The notes under the pieces were generated by a model. That model saw nothing but the letters and a program-made list of their open reading frames with translations. It searched no databases and was not told where the DNA came from. From Cryptococcus deneoformans JEC21 (lineage: Eukaryota; Basidiomycota; Tremellomycetes; Tremellales; Cryptococcaceae): DNA of 64,000 bases. The first letter of the stretch is position 1, and each line of letters opens with the position of its first letter. Both the position numbers and the translations under genes were made by a program. The DNA is taken from assembly GCF_000091045.1 (NCBI RefSeq), contig NC_006685.1:1676201-1740200 (forward strand), given 5' to 3'. This document shows positions 20,468 through 36,082 of the stretch, one piece after another.

Positions 20468-22104
20468 TCATGCCGCTGGCTGCTCCCACCAACTTTCACC
20501 TCCAGTAAAAGTCGATATTTCCCCCCTGCCAGCCTTCCTGCGACTGGTTCCATCCCCTCTCCCATTCTCATCCACCCTTTGCCCATTCCTCCTCACAATG
20601 ACATCTAAACCACTACTGATCCCTTTTCTCCCACCACCAGGGAACTGTTGGCGGCCACCGCCATTACCACTTTTCTTCCTATTCTTCCGCTTGCTTTCTC
20701 CCGCAGTTTCTTCTCCATCCTCAGCTTCTTTTTCATCATGCCCACGCTTGCCTAGGACATGCTCAGGTTTGTTGACGGAAGAAATACTCCGGTATGCCTC
20801 TGTTTGACGCCAGACAGACCGTTCCCATTCTTTTTTGTGTAGTCGGTATAAGGCCATGGCCACTCGTGCATCAACGACCTAGTGGGAGGGGATGTAAGGG
20901 CCTGTAGAAGAGGCGCAATTAAAACGGCTTACAGAACTATGAGCTCCTGTCTGAATCTGAACTCCAAGCAGTAACTCTGACAGTTTCTTCAAGCCTGGTC
21001 TCTTATTTTTGGCAATTTCTTGCAGGGGCTTATATTTTTGAGTGTCTCTAGTGAGGGGCCCAGGATGAGTCAACATCAAGACCTATTGCTTTTAAGTCAG
21101 CTTTCGCCTCTTTCCTTAGCAATCATTACATACCTTCAGATCATTATCTATAGCATGCCCAATCAAGATCTTATCATGCAGTAGATTTGCCACCTGCTTA
21201 TTTACCTCATCAAACTGCGGCGCTCCCAACAAATCGGACTGCTTGACTCCAGAGATCCATGTACGGTAATCGGTAACGGGTTCACGGGGTTGCACAAATG
21301 TATCCAGAATGACCGCGCCGTGATAATTGACAATGGAGACTCGGGCGAGGGTGTTTTCCATGCCATTGGGTCCGACACCAACCATTTCACAATCGATGGC
21401 GAGGCTTATCAACGGTTAGCAAAAGAAATATAAGGGTATTTGTTTTGTCACGGCTCACTATTGTCCTGGCCTGAGCGATATACGTTAATAAGTATACCAC
21501 GCAATACGCACTGAAAACCGCTTACTCTTTTTGACTTTCTGACAAAAGGTGATTGCCCAGGACCATATGTCTAAGCTCGTGCAATAACGGAGAATCCGAA
21601 AATGCCTCTAAAAGGATACATGGTTCATTGGAGATGACTTTCCCTTTCCTCAACTGGCTTATAGTCGGTGATGGCAGTCGTTCGCTTATACCCAGTACCT
21701 CAAATCAGCAAAGACTCCAGTCAGCCCAGCGAAAACCTTACGATACAGTCGTTTTGGCCGTGGAAGCAACCTCGACTCGTCCCATGTATTGCCCGACCCC
21801 CTGAGAATGCTTACTCTTGCGTTGTATTCTGGAGGAGCTCCTGAGGCTGCTCGATGGACTTTGAGAGCTCCGCGAATTGTGGGCTTTGGAATTTGACACA
21901 TCTTTTTCCTTGGTAATGGTGGATAAGGTCTTTATCGTGACCGTCAGTATATGTATATCTGAGACATAATACGGAAGAAGCTTCATACGTACACTCTGTA
22001 GCTGAAGCCAGTTAGAGCTCGCGACGGTTTGCCCTGGAGCTTTCTTCTAAGTTATTATTAGTCAAATCTGACTTGAGTGTCATGATTGTGCTTACCTTGT
22101 CCAT
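20468..22104 (-). CDS. REX4: RNA exonuclease 4 (REX4), DEDDh family
   Basis: A 3'-5' exoribonuclease family member; yeast Rex4 acts in pre-rRNA processing in the nucleolus. The nuclease domain shows LAIDCEMVGVGPNGMENTLARVSIV (ExoI; D and E catalytic), YRTWISGV, LLHDKILIGHAIDNDLKVL (ExoII) and TGAHSSVVDARVAMALYRLH (ExoIII; the catalytic His precedes SSVVDA). The tail is basic (KRKNRKKSGNGGGRQQ) and ends SWWEQPAA. The N-terminus is spread over tiny exons: the ATG at 22102-22104 gives MDK, which splices to KAPGQTVASSNWLQLQ, the SNW motif usual for this family. A middle exon encodes LLHELRHMVLGNHLLSESQK. Exact inner boundaries between 21540 and 22000 are uncertain. Confidence 0.88.
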
Positions 22105-23112
22105 CTTACGAGATAACCTGTTGTTTTTGACCGCTGTGAATTACACAGCTGTATACAGACTACAGATTACAGGCTGAACGACAGCTGAAATCTTATCACA
22201 AGCAACCCAAAGTCAATCAATCAATAATTATTCCCCCTCCACTATGCAACAAAGTCACGTGATTATAACCTCGTTTTCTACCGGCCAAAACTGGATATGG
22301 CAACTGCAAGTTCATAACGACTATTACAACGATGTAATGGTTCATACATATACAATTTACAATTTCCGATGTAGCCTTTTGTGGTTAAATTCGCATACGA
22401 AAGCCGCCATAGACTACACTCCTTATTACAGCCCTTCCCTTCGAATCTTCGTGACACGCTCACCGCAACCACAAACGGGTCCTTAATTAATTATTAATAA
22501 TGATCCAGCCATATGACCCCTACCGTCAGTTATGATGTAGTTTTTATTCAGCTGTATCATTCAATCACGACATTGAATCCCCATCGTTATGTATGCGCAG
22601 TTTTACCTCGTTAACGAAGAACACCTTGAACTGGCTGATCCCCTTGACTGACAGCTGATATGTTGCACAATACTTATTAAGTAGGGCAATTTTATTAGAA
22701 GACAAAATTTTGTGTCTGAGTTTACGCGCCCATAGCGAGTAGAGTTTGCCGTTGAAGAGCCATCCAAAACGAGTAGAACGACACACTCAAGGTGAGTATG
22801 ATAAGTGACAAAATGACCAGACGTTGTGAACCATAACGTGATCGAGTGCCGGCGATAAGCTGAAGGATGTTTCGGGCTTGAGAAGGTTGAAGAGGTTAGT
22901 TCAAGCTGAATAGGTCGTAAATGGATGCTGATGTAATCCCAGATAGCTTCGCCGACCAAGATGCACATTTCGAAGCCACCCTTCCATAAATTAGCATCTT
23001 GTCCTCCAGCCTGCATACGATTCCTTTTGGCGATCTGTACGTTCTTATGATGCAGCATGGTCCCAAAACATAGCAATTCTTCAATTTCGCTGCATCATCA
23101 TATGATCCCCAT
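22105..23112. other. Intergenic kilobase without a supported gene
   Basis: AT-rich stretches (such as 22485-22502) and an open minus frame at 22603-23076 that lacks an ATG start and any recognisable motif. No tRNA-like or repeat structure was noticed. Confidence 0.45.
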
Positions 23113-23541
23113 CTAGTGGGCGTTCTGCTTGGCTTTGGAAGCAGCTATTAATTGCAATCGTCAATTATCGGTACAAGTGACATTCGGGCTTTCAATTCAT
23201 GTCTAACTTACCAAAAGGGTTCTTGGGGTCCTTAAGGGCGTCAGGGGCTACATGAACGGTCATCAACTCCACTTTCAACAACGCTAAAAAAGAGGACGTA
23301 CTACTGACGGCCTTCTCCTGGACAGCCCAGATACCGGCGGTGGTGATGACGGCGGAAATCATGAAGGGCCAGAGAGGCTTAACGACCTAAATATACCAAC
23401 AGCATAACGCATCAGCATCCTATTCTCTTGCTTTCCAGGTAATGAAGAGTCAACAAGATGGGAAACAAGGCGTCGGAGGATACGGCCGAAGGGATGGTGA
23501 AGGAAACATACAGGAGTGGGCCAAGCGCGGAGACCGAACAT
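23113..23541 (-). CDS. ATP18: Mitochondrial F1Fo ATP synthase subunit J (Atp18)
   Basis: Small inner-membrane subunit of the ATP synthase Fo sector that helps dimer assembly. Four tiny exons encode 59 aa. Exon 1 is MFGLRAWPTP (ATG at 23541). Exon 2 is VVKPLWPFMISAVITTAG then IWAVQEKAV, exon 3 PDALKDPKNPF, exon 4 AASKAKQNAH. The WPTP(V)VKPLWPF start with one TM helix, and the NDPRNPF-like C-terminal motif, match yeast Atp18 (RFPTPILKVYWPF...NDPRNPR) and the length agrees (yeast 59 aa). Introns have standard GT..AG ends. Because no exon is long, ordinary ORF finding misses this gene. It is tandem with PRP4, whose stop lies about 295 bp upstream. Confidence 0.85.
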
Positions 23542-23835
23542 GTTTATTTTGTCTGCTTGTGGTCAGCGAGGAGGGGTTGTTTGTGGCGAGTGTGGCTCAC
23601 GAGATGTGGGTGCGAGGATAGAGTTGAGGTATCTTTGTACGGATCACAGCCGACAGATGGCACCCCGCCAGGACGCAGGGAAGACGAAGTTCGGAAATAC
23701 GCGGCCATTACGTCCCCTACTGAGTGTGGCACTTTCATCATCTCTTACCTCGTCTTCTTTGAAGTTTCAGAAAAAGATATATGCATAGGCGAGATGTACA
23801 CGGAATCAAGCTTTCAACGCATGTCGTATAAATAG

Positions 23836-26772
<2,937 letters not shown>

Positions 26773-27091
26773 TGGCAAAGGCAAATAGGAGCAAGTGTGA
26801 GAACTCGTTTCTTTTTTAAATATGAGAGGTGTTACTAGTTGTTCCGCTGCGCCAATCTTGGTGACAGACTGTTGTGAATGTAGGTAGGATTGTAAATAGG
26901 ATCGTGAAGTTGAACGTATGGGCAGATGGAAGATGTACCGATCTCTTCATTCGCCACATGCAGAAGCTACGGGTGGAGATGGGGGAATCTCCGTTCTTGC
27001 TTGTGCCAATTCGGCCCACCGGTCGGTCACTATGTGCTCGTTTAACTCTTTCCTTTTGGGATGTATTTCAATAAAGCGCGTACGAAACAAA
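26773..27091. promoter_or_regulatory. Divergent promoter region PRP4 / CDC23
   Basis: 319 bp between two divergent start codons. Must contain both promoters; no specific site recognised. Confidence 0.5.
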
Positions 27092-29259
27092 ATGCCGGCA
27101 GACATACCCCCAGATGCCAAGATAAAGATGGCGAACGATTTAAGAAAGGCCATAAGAGAGCTCAGGGATAGGGGTCTTATGGTCGCTGCAAAGTGGTATG
27201 TATTTGCCCCATAGGTTGCTCGACAACTGACCAAAACTTACAGGGCTTCTGAACTGCTCATGTCCTTACCGAAAGAATATCGGTCTACATCGAACTTAGT
27301 ATTCAGCCCACCACCCCAAATTTCTTCGTTACCGCCACGCTCACCGCCAGGTCACGCCCGTCCATCCATAGGAGACTTCCTACCCTCTCCGGGTCCGGGC
27401 GCTTTCGCTCAAGCAGGACCGAGCCGCGGACGTACAATGCACGGTATAGAAATCGAGGAGGAAGAGAATGTTATTGAGGAGGACGAGTTTCAGTTGGCTA
27501 GGGGATATTTTGATCTGAAGGAATACGACCGGGTAGCATGGGTTCTGAGGGACGCCCAGGGAAGTCGTGCGAAATTCTTGAGATATTACTCAATGTATCT
27601 CGTGAGTTCCATTGTCATAATAAACTAAATCGCTAAAAATTCCTAGTCTGCGGATAGAAAAGCACAAGAATCACTGCCACATTTCCTCGATACCAAAGAA
27701 GAACGTCTTGCTTTCTACCCTGCCCTCTCTGCTCTTTTATCAGAGCTCAAAAAAGAGAGCGACCCTTACCTGATCTATCTTCGTGGACTATGTTATATGC
27801 GTCTGGATAGACGCCCTACAGCGATTAAATGTTTTATGGACAGTGTAAGGCTCAAACCCTATAACTGGAGTGCATGGAGCCAGATGGCGCAACTGGTATC
27901 CTCAGCGGACATGGTAGGTTGGCTACGGAAGGTCGCAAAGGGCGCAGCTCATTATGCTGCAGTTTATTTCGCTAAAAGAGGAGCTACCCTCGACACCAAT
28001 GCTTACCTTTTTCGCTATTAATTGCATGCTGGACCTTCACACTGCTACGGACCTCGTCATGAACATGATTAAGGAGCTACTGGAAATTTTCCCTTCCAGC
28101 GTACACCTTAAAGCTCAACGCGCACTGGTGTATTACCATATGCGAGGCGAGTGGCTCCTTTTCCACATTTGATTGTTCGTTAATATAATGCAGATTTTGA
28201 AACCGCCGAAGAAGAATTCGATGCTGTTCAACATTTGGATCCATTCAGAATGGAAGAAGTTGACATTTACTCCAATATGCTGTATGTGATGAACAAGCAG
28301 GCCAAGCTTGGAAAGCTGGCGCATGAGTACGCAGAGATAGATAGGAATAGAGCTGAAGTGTGCTGCTTAATTGGTAAGGCTCATTGTCATACTGTGAAGA
28401 TGCCACTGACAAGCGATAGGTAACTACTATTCATCAAGATCTGATCATACCAAGGCAATCACCTATTTTAAACGCTCTCTCATGCTCAACCGAGAATATC
28501 TCCCCGCTTGGACTCTGATGGGGCATGAATTTGTTGAACTCAAAAACTCACACGCCGCTATCGAAGCTTACCGGAAAGCTATTGGTACGTCGCTCCCGCG
28601 TTTGTGAAGTTCTGCCGCTTATCTCATGTGGTTAAGATGTCAACGCAAAAGACTATCGAGCATGGTATGGTCTTGGCCAAGCATACGAATTACTTGATAT
28701 GCCTATGTACGCCATTGAGTACTATAATCAAGCAACATCCCTCCGTCCGTATGACTGTCGAATGTGGACCGCTCTCGCGACTGTATACGAAAATCTCCAC
28801 CGCCTTCCTGACGCCATCCTTGCGCACACCCGCGCTCTCCTGGGAGCCGATCGGGTCCAAACAATGACCATCCTCCTCAAATTGGCTTCTTTGCACACAA
28901 CGTTGGATGAGATAGACAAGGCGGTCGGGTATCACCGAAAAGTAGTAGCACTAGGCGAGAAGAGTGGATTGGAGGTGGCAGAAATGGCTGGAAGTTATTT
29001 GGCAGTAGCAGAGTGGGAGATGAGAGGTGTTATACAGCTTCAACAGAGGGAAGCGAGGGAAGGCAAAAGGTTAGATAGGACAAACGGGGATGGGGACGAA
29101 ACTATGGATGGTGCAGAGGCATTGAAAGAGGCTGACTTAGCCCTCGCGGCGCAGTATATGGAGAGGCTGGCTCAGACAAATGCGCCGCAAAGGGATAGAG
29201 CAGAAGAGCTGTTGAGAAGTCTGAGGGTATACGAAATGAGGACGGTGGCGGCCATATAA
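27092..29259 (+). CDS. CDC23: Anaphase-promoting complex subunit 8 (CDC23), TPR protein
   Basis: TPR-lobe subunit of the APC/C ubiquitin ligase that drives mitotic exit. The N-terminus carries the conserved [24 protein letters not shown] segment (APC8 N-terminal domain). [24 protein letters not shown] and [10 protein letters not shown] follow. The C-terminal part is an array of TPRs: [123 protein letters not shown] and [12 protein letters not shown]. An insert rich in Ser/Pro (about 27300-27430) separates the two N-terminal blocks. About seven exons. The start ATG at 27092 gives [16 protein letters not shown]. Confidence 0.95.
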
Positions 29260-29502
29260 CTTATTCATACACGCCATTTACGAATAACGAGAGCATTAAT
29301 TATGATATAAACGGTATGCTGCATAGTAATGACTATAGATTATCACAACAATGACCAATCAAGGCCATTCGTTTGAGCTCTCTCGTGCCAGCAGACATTG
29401 AGCTGGCCCCACAAGGAGACATCACTTCCTAAACCCAAAATAAAAGAACAAATAGTTACAAATTCAGTCGAGAGCCTGCTCTCCGTTTGAACGCCGATGT
29501 CT

Positions 29503-31456
29503 TTAGTCGATACTGATCCTTCGCTGCGCCAAGGTCATTTCCTGTCCCTTTTCTTCAGAAGCCTCGCTATCATTTGACCAGAAACCCAACACTCCTCCAA
29601 ACATTTTCGCACGAGGCTTGGCCAGCACTTCATCAGAACCTCTTGTCAGCCGTTGCATAATGGCGAGGTGGATCGAGATACTCACAAGCCTGCTTCAATC
29701 CCTTTCCAAAATTGATCCAGACCATCACACCCCATACCCCACAAGCGGCGAGTAATACCAGACTAAATATATCGAAAATCGTTAGGGACTTTTCGAGGTT
29801 GACATAAGTTGTTGAGACTTGTTGCCAGATGCGAACGAGTTTGAAAATGAAGTAGGCACATCCTCCCCAAAGTCCAACCATGAATGCAGCCTAAAAGGAA
29901 AGGTCAACGCTCAAGTCGCAGCATATTCCATTGGTTGAACGCACCATGAAGTACATGTTTTCATACTTGGCTGCAAACCGACCGATAACGAGGAATATAA
30001 TTAAAAGAGGGAATGCAACCCATGTAACGATGTATTCCGCATCCGTCGGATTAAGAACCAGCCAGATAAACTGGATGCCAAACCCAGCACAGAAAAAGGC
30101 GCTAAAATAGCAGATACACTCAAAGACCTGGAATTTAAAGAAGTATTCCCGTATCATGAGATCTGCGCCGAGGAACCGGTATCGTTGCCAGCTGCCAAAA
30201 CCGTCAGTATCGTGCAACTCGGTTCCGAAAGGAACTTGATCTCACCCGAATTCTCGTCTTAGCAGCACAGAGAGTGCCAGTAAAGCCAAACACGAAGCTC
30301 CAATGATCACAATTATCAATGCAGTCAAGATGTTGAGCGGAATTGTCATCAATGTTGTACTGGTTCCGCCAGTAAGTCCATCAGCGAGGTTGCTCCCCAA
30401 GATTTTGCGAAGCTCAAAAATCTGAATGACAGCATATCCAAGGAAAGCGAAGTTGAAGATTGTGACGGCAAAGACTTGGATAGAGTTTTTGGTGCGAATA
30501 GCGACGACAGTGAGGACAAACTGCCATAAGCTATAATTAATTAGTCACTAGGTTATATACCTTGACTCGATTCAAACTTACTGGGCAAGACCAAAAATGA
30601 TCAGATAGATTGGCAAACGGCGCTTGTTCTCGAGTTCGACCTCGGTTGAACTATTCGATTTCACTTCTTCATTGAACCGGTATAAGATATTGCCCTCGAT
30701 GCAAAGGTCGACGACCGTCTCGAAGATGATAACCGCCAAAAGCAACCTCGTGTATAATGTGGACGGGAAGATCTACTGATCATCAGAAAAGTGTCCAAGC
30801 CTACGGATAATAGCTTACTCTATCCCACCACTTCTTCTTGGCTATTGGCGCTGGGACGGGCCAGTCCTTATCCTTACCCTCTGACGTACTACCTCTCTTC
30901 TCGGAAATATCTGTGGTCATCGATACCCTATTTCCTTGTTCTCCAAAGTGATCACCCATTATTGTTTGTGACCGAGGTGAAAATTGCATCTGCATGCCTG
31001 GCGAACGAGAAGTTACAGGTGATGATTGAAGCATACCTTCATCTGAAGTAGATTGAACCATATCCTCGCCGTATTGCGTCTGGGATGAGAAAGAGTAGGG
31101 TATAGAGGAGTATGTTGAGAGAGGGTTGTGTGTGGAAGGGAGATAGAAGTCTGACGGTGATGGCTACAGAGCAAAGGACCTTAGTTGCGATCACTGCGAG
31201 ATCGAAGGGGAAATTGACTCACCATAGGTCCGTGAAGCTTTAGCGCTCCTCGCTTTTCTTTCTCTACTGGTCGGTAGTTTGGTGACGCCGCACTGGTGCT
31301 CGCACTGGCGGCCACCGTAGCCGCTGCTGCGGAACTTAATGCTTGTGGGCTGCTTCCGGCGTAGCTACACCCGTAGGCCGTCTCTATATCCCTTTCTCCA
31401 TGGTCATACAGGTAATCGGTGACGGTAAATCGCTCTTTGCCTTTTGAGTAGGACAT
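29503..31456 (-). CDS. Multispan Golgi membrane protein, UPF0658 type
   Basis: The cytoplasmic N-terminus of about 150 residues is Ser-rich and disordered (TVAASASTSAASP, KKKWWDRIFPSTLYTR). About seven membrane helices follow: LLLAVIIFETVVDLCIEGNI, LPIYLIIFGLAHLWQFVLTV, VFAVTIFNFAFLGYAVIQIF, IPLNILTALIIVIIGASCLA, VFECICYFSAFFCAGFGIQ, VTWVAFPLLIIFLVIGRF, then MVGLWGGCAYFIFKLVRIW and IFDIFSLVLLAACGVWGVM. The tail is soluble (KPRAKMFGGVLGFWSND). This order resembles the fungal UPF0658 Golgi apparatus membrane proteins. No catalytic motif is seen, so molecular function is unknown. Start ATG at 31454-31456 (MSYSKGKERF). Confidence 0.7.
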
Positions 31457-31949
31457 GATTATGAGACAGTCGCACGAACGTCAAAGAGTGTGTTGAATTT
31501 GAAGTTAGGCGAGAGTGAGCACGGTCGGCCGGCAACTGTGTTTTGTGATCGGTACGCTAAGAAATGTAGAAAAGAAGGACTAGACGAGCTATTGAGATAT
31601 ATAGTTATAGTTAGGAATTGTTGTATGGACAAGCAGTGTTGGAATTGGAAAGAACGAAAACGACAAGCCTTGTCGGCTTGTCACGCAGTTCGATTGTTGT
31701 CGCTTTCCTTGCTCATTCATCAGCGCTCACAACCAGTACTGCGCGACGCGTCCCAAGCCCCCCAAGACACTCATGAACCCAAAGCCCAGACCATTGAATA
31801 TCCTCAACGAATGCGATGCAGATAAAGTTTCGCCCATCTTACCTAACTACGCGAATAGATGCCGCATATGCATACATGATTAGATATTTACCGGACAGCA
31901 TAATACAAGTACAAGTGATACAGTGATAGAGTACATAGCTAATCATCTT
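31457..31949. other. Intergenic, no gene seen
   Basis: About 490 bp upstream of the UPF0658-type gene and downstream of the PITH gene. A plus-strand ORF at 31490-31825 has no family features and overlaps the likely promoter. Confidence 0.5.
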
Positions 31950-32823
31950 CTATCGCGTTGTTGTGGTGTTATGATTGGTTTGCTTTTGCGCCACTCCATC
32001 TACAGACTGATCGGCCGACTTTTCTGTGGGTACCGTGCCCAGCTTTGACATATCCATTGTGTGCTTGGGGGGCACTCCCTTTAAGCCAATAAAGTACACT
32101 TGCGAGCGTTGAGACGTGGATGCTTCGGTCTGCGCGATGTTAGGTTCCCAATGCAAGTCCGCAGAAATGCGTGATGCTTACAAATAACAGAGTTACACTA
32201 AAAACATTCGCCAGTTTTTGCACTTTTAGAGGCCACTCTTCAACGTCTCTTCTCCCATCAGGAAGCCTTCTTATGCCAGCAGGCGGTTGAGAGGTATCGA
32301 TGTCCATTATAGGTGTCATCAATTCTAAGTCACCAAAGTCCGGACAGTGAGGCTGATTAGCATAGAGACGAAGACGGGTTGATCTGTGTGGGTGGTCAGG
32401 TGCCGGGGGCAGTATGCAAAGTGTTCGCAGGCGGACAGAAGTCACGAATGGAATGTGAATGATCAGCTAACTCAAATCGATTAGCAACAATTTCTCGCAT
32501 TCGTCATCTTATCGGGACGCCGCTCACATCGTCGTCTACGCCAGATTCCACATATTGCTCCTGATCCAGCCTATCATCCCACGTTTTGATGACAGAAGGA
32601 GCCGAAGATGGATTCTCAAGGTTCAAGCCTGTAACGCTTGGGTCGCCTATATAAGCCGTTGATGCTCGCACCTCAGGTTCAAGCAATAGTAAACTCACTT
32701 GTCCCGGTCAATATGACTCCAAAGGTTAGTCGTTGCCCCTTCGCCAGCAGACGCTCGCTCCAGTACTTCAGTAGTGACGCTCCCTGTCAGATCGTCTGTT
32801 GTGAGATCGTCTGCGCAGCTCAT
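31950..32823 (-). CDS. PITH-domain protein (PITHD1-like)
   Basis: The PITH domain is found in TXNL1 and PITHD1 and in TXNL1 contacts the proteasome 19S particle; the stand-alone PITHD1 type is less well understood. Four exons give about 225 aa: NLWSHIDRDNVTGLNLEN (PITHD1: NL...IDRDxVxxLNE), TWDDRLDQEQYVESGVDDD, ELIIHIPFVTSVRLRTLCIL, RLRLYANQPHCPDFGDLEL, LKVQKLANVFSVTLLF and SQVYFIGLKGVP. All PITH landmarks are present in order. The ATG is at 32821-32823 (MSCADDLTTDDL); the first intron (about 62 nt) ends at CCCAAG. The C-terminus is disordered (KQTNHNTTTTR). Confidence 0.88.
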
Positions 32824-33650
32824 AATGGATTATGGGGAGAAGGTGCAAATTGGTGATCCCTTCATTCCCGCTAATCAAATGAAGGTAAGTTGGCGGCTGG
32901 CAGCTTGCTTGCTTGGCTGGAGCCTGGAGATGTCCCTTCGGCGATGTCCGAGATGTAATTATTTTTTATTTTTTCTTCATTCATTTCTTTCCTGTCACCT
33001 GCCGTTGTGTGGGCCGTGTGCCCTTAGACTACTTACCCTTGAGGGTATAGGTGTCCCGATCTATGTTTGTTACGCACCAACTCAAAGCAAGGAACAAAGC
33101 AAACCTGCCGCAAACATGCCGAACGAAGAAAACCCAAATGATAGAAGCCCATGTCGCTCTGTCTCCCCATTCCCTCATTTTTTTTCCTTTGTCATCTGTT
33201 GTATGAGACTCTATTATGTGTTGAGCAGCCTGTTGTTACATGCCAGAAGCAATAAAACCTTATCCGCCCCTGTCTGCTACCGTTTGCTGATCGGAATTCG
33301 AAGCTTGGACGGCGGAGAACGAAGGGATGACGATTCAGGAACAAGCAAGAATGGAGTTACGACGACGTCAACAACCACTCTTATTATACCTTTTTACCTT
33401 CCACTACCACGATGTTTTAGCGCTTTCCACTTCCCGTTTATCAACCATAACCTATTGCGCCATCACACCTTGCGTCATGCATCTTCGGCATACCGGGGAT
33501 GAAGATGCAGGCACATCTCCGTTTCTTCTTGCTCTCCTTCCTTCTCCACGATCCAAAACTATCACTGGATTCTTTCCCATCACCACCCCCTTCTTCGGGC
33601 TGCATCGCCATAAGCCCGCTTGACTAACGTATATATAATGTAGCCCCTAA
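32824..33650. other. Divergent intergenic region, PITH gene / carboxypeptidase
   Basis: About 830 bp containing both promoters. Pyrimidine-rich tracts near 32957-33000 and 33177-33200. A TATATATAATG stretch at 33630-33640 lies just before the carboxypeptidase ATG. Open frames here show no recognisable protein. Confidence 0.45.
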
Positions 33651-35662
33651 ATGGCTACTCAATTCCTCAATGCTCCCTTCGTAGAGATGTGGTATAAACT
33701 GATATCGGTCGCCCTACTAGCCTTAACCAGTGGTTCAATTGTCGACAATGCACCAGACTTCAGCGCACTAATCAGTCGAAAGCCCTCTGCATTGGCTGCA
33801 CAGAAGGAGGCTAGAAAGGGACTCGTGGAAAGAGGAACCCTAGGCCACAATCAGCTTTTTGCAAGAGATTCGTCAGATAGAAAGTTTTACAACAACAAGA
33901 CATCAGGTCGGTGACTGACTTCTATCACCACATGCTCACTTGTCGCTAACCACTATTAAAATAGAATTCTTCATTGAATCCCTTCCAGATATCCCCTATG
34001 ACTTGGGAGAAATATATAGTGGCCTCATACCCATCGATTACAGCAACCAGTCTGAAGCCCTATTCTTTGTCTTCCAGCCCAAGCTCGGTGAACCTTCTGA
34101 AGACATCACAATCTGGCTCAATGGTGGACCTGGCTGCAGCTCTCTTGGTGGATGGTTACAGGAGAACGGCCTTTGGACTTGGAAGTCTGGTACTCTACAA
34201 CCTGCTCTCAATCCATACTCGTGGGTGAACCTGACCAACATGCTTTGGTATGTATCCCAGGCCCACCTGATTTCGCGGGAGACTAATCGAAAGCGCTTAG
34301 GGTGGAGCAACCTATAGGCACTGGCTTCTCTACGGGTACCCCCAAAGCCACCACACAAGAAGAGACTGCACAGGACTTTATCAAATGGTTCAAGAACTTC
34401 CAAGACGTCTTCGGTATCAGTAACTACAAGATATTTGTTTCCGGTGAATCGTACGCTGGGAGATACGTGCCTTATATCAGCGCCGCCATGCTGGATGAGC
34501 AAAATACGACCTATTACAATCTTTCTGGTGAGCGACGATCAATCGTGAGGAACAATGAACAGGGTCGGGCTGATCGTAAGATTAGGGGCTCTCATATACG
34601 ACCCCGTCATCGGCGAATTTGATGTAGTGCAGCGACAAATGACAACCTACCCTCTTGTCGAAGCCAACTCCAATATGTTCAATTTCAACGCCACTGTTAT
34701 GGCCGAGCTGAAGCAGTATCACGAGAGTTGTGGTTTCAAGGATTATATTGACAAATACCTTCAATTCCCCCCACCTGAAAAACAACCACCTATGCTTTTT
34801 AACAGAAGCGACAACGCCAGTCTCATGTGCGATCTATTTGATGGTGTGATGTACCTGGAGATTCAAGTGAACCCATGTTTCAACGTCTATGAGGTTGTAA
34901 GTCAAACTCATCTGCTTTGTAAATTGTCCCTTCTTTTCGGTTCAGGACTGATCACTGCCATGCACAATAGAACAGTATGTGTCCCTTGCTATGGGATGTT
35001 CTTGGAATGCCCACTGGATTTAACTACGCTCCCGGACCTGTCTACTTAAACAGGTCCGACGTCAAAGCTGCTATGCACGCACCTCAAAACATTGACTGGG
35101 CCAAGTGTTCCCCAGACCCGGTATATGTAGGAGGTTACGCTGGACCGGAGTGGCAAGGCGACCTTTCGGCGGATCCTATACAAAAGGTCTTGCCGCAGGT
35201 AATCGAGGCCACAAACAGAGTACTGGTTTCGAATGGGGATTATGGTGCGGCTTAATTTGATCTCACGATACTGTACTGACAGAATCTCAGATATGGCCAT
35301 CATTACCAATGGTACTCTTCTTTCCATTCAAAATATGACTTGGAACGGCCAGCTTGGATTCCAGTCCGCCCCATATGAGGAAGTCTACATTGACATTATT
35401 GACACGCAATGGTCTGCCATCTATGAGGCTAACGGTCTACCTGGTTTCCCCGGGCCCCAGACCACCATGGGCATTCAGGTAGGCTCCTTTTTCATTACTG
35501 TGCCCGACTGAAAGAGGAAGGGATAACTTCTGGACGTAGCATTATGAGCGCGGTCTCATGTGGGTCGAGACCTTCCAAGCTGGTCATATGCAACCTCAAT
35601 ACCAGCCTAGAATGGCTTATAGGCATTTGCAATGGCTCCTCGGCCATGTGGACAAGATTTAG
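33651..35662 (+). CDS. Secreted/vacuolar serine carboxypeptidase, family S10
   Basis: Removes C-terminal residues from peptides in the vacuole or outside the cell. A signal peptide ([16 protein letters not shown]) is followed by a propeptide-like segment. The S10 core is [23 protein letters not shown] (oxyanion hole), [35 protein letters not shown] (nucleophile Ser), [18 protein letters not shown] (catalytic Asp) and [18 protein letters not shown] (catalytic His). Many N-glycosylation sequons. No C-terminal TM or GPI signal is visible, so it is not Kex1-like. Either the ATG at 33651 or the in-frame one at 33687 (MWYKLIS) could be the start; the latter gives the more usual signal peptide. About nine exons. 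Paralogues exist in Cryptococcus, so no symbol is given. Confidence 0.93.
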
Positions 35663-36082
35663 GTCAGCTGTACATATATATGACCTTTTGTAGTTGCTGT
35701 GTTTAGTTATATGGAACATTAGTATTTGTAGCTTGATTGCAGTAGTGGCCGGTTTGATACTATGATACCTGTATTATAATAATTTAGAACAATGGGAAGA
35801 TGGCGGCGTTCGTCTCTGAACGAAATACCGTTTTTGTCAGTCCACGCCTCCAAGTTATGATTGTAAACAAATTTTGTGCAATGCAACCTGTTCAAGGTCG
35901 GCTGAGAATAGAACACCATGGAAGTTACCCCCCTAACGAAGTTAAGACCCGTCCTCCAGTTATATACGTAAAGAACGAACGTCAACGATGATGCAACCGA
36001 CGACAACGAAGAAGACAATGCGTGAGGCCGAGGAAATCGTGGGAAAGTCGCTTTTGAAGTTGTGACGTCGATCTGAACCGCA
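35663..36082. other. Intergenic, no feature seen
   Basis: About 420 bp between tandem plus-strand genes. No supported gene or repeat. Confidence 0.5.

Noticed and set aside
22603..23076. 157-codon minus-strand frame upstream of REX4
   Set aside because: It begins at TTG, not ATG, has no recognisable motif, and lies in the likely 3' region of ATP18.
31490..31825. 111-codon plus-strand ORF
   Set aside because: No family signal, and it occupies the probable promoter of the UPF0658-type gene.
32774..33502. 242-codon plus-strand ORF
   Set aside because: It overlaps the start of the PITH gene on the other strand. Its composition is erratic and no motif is seen.
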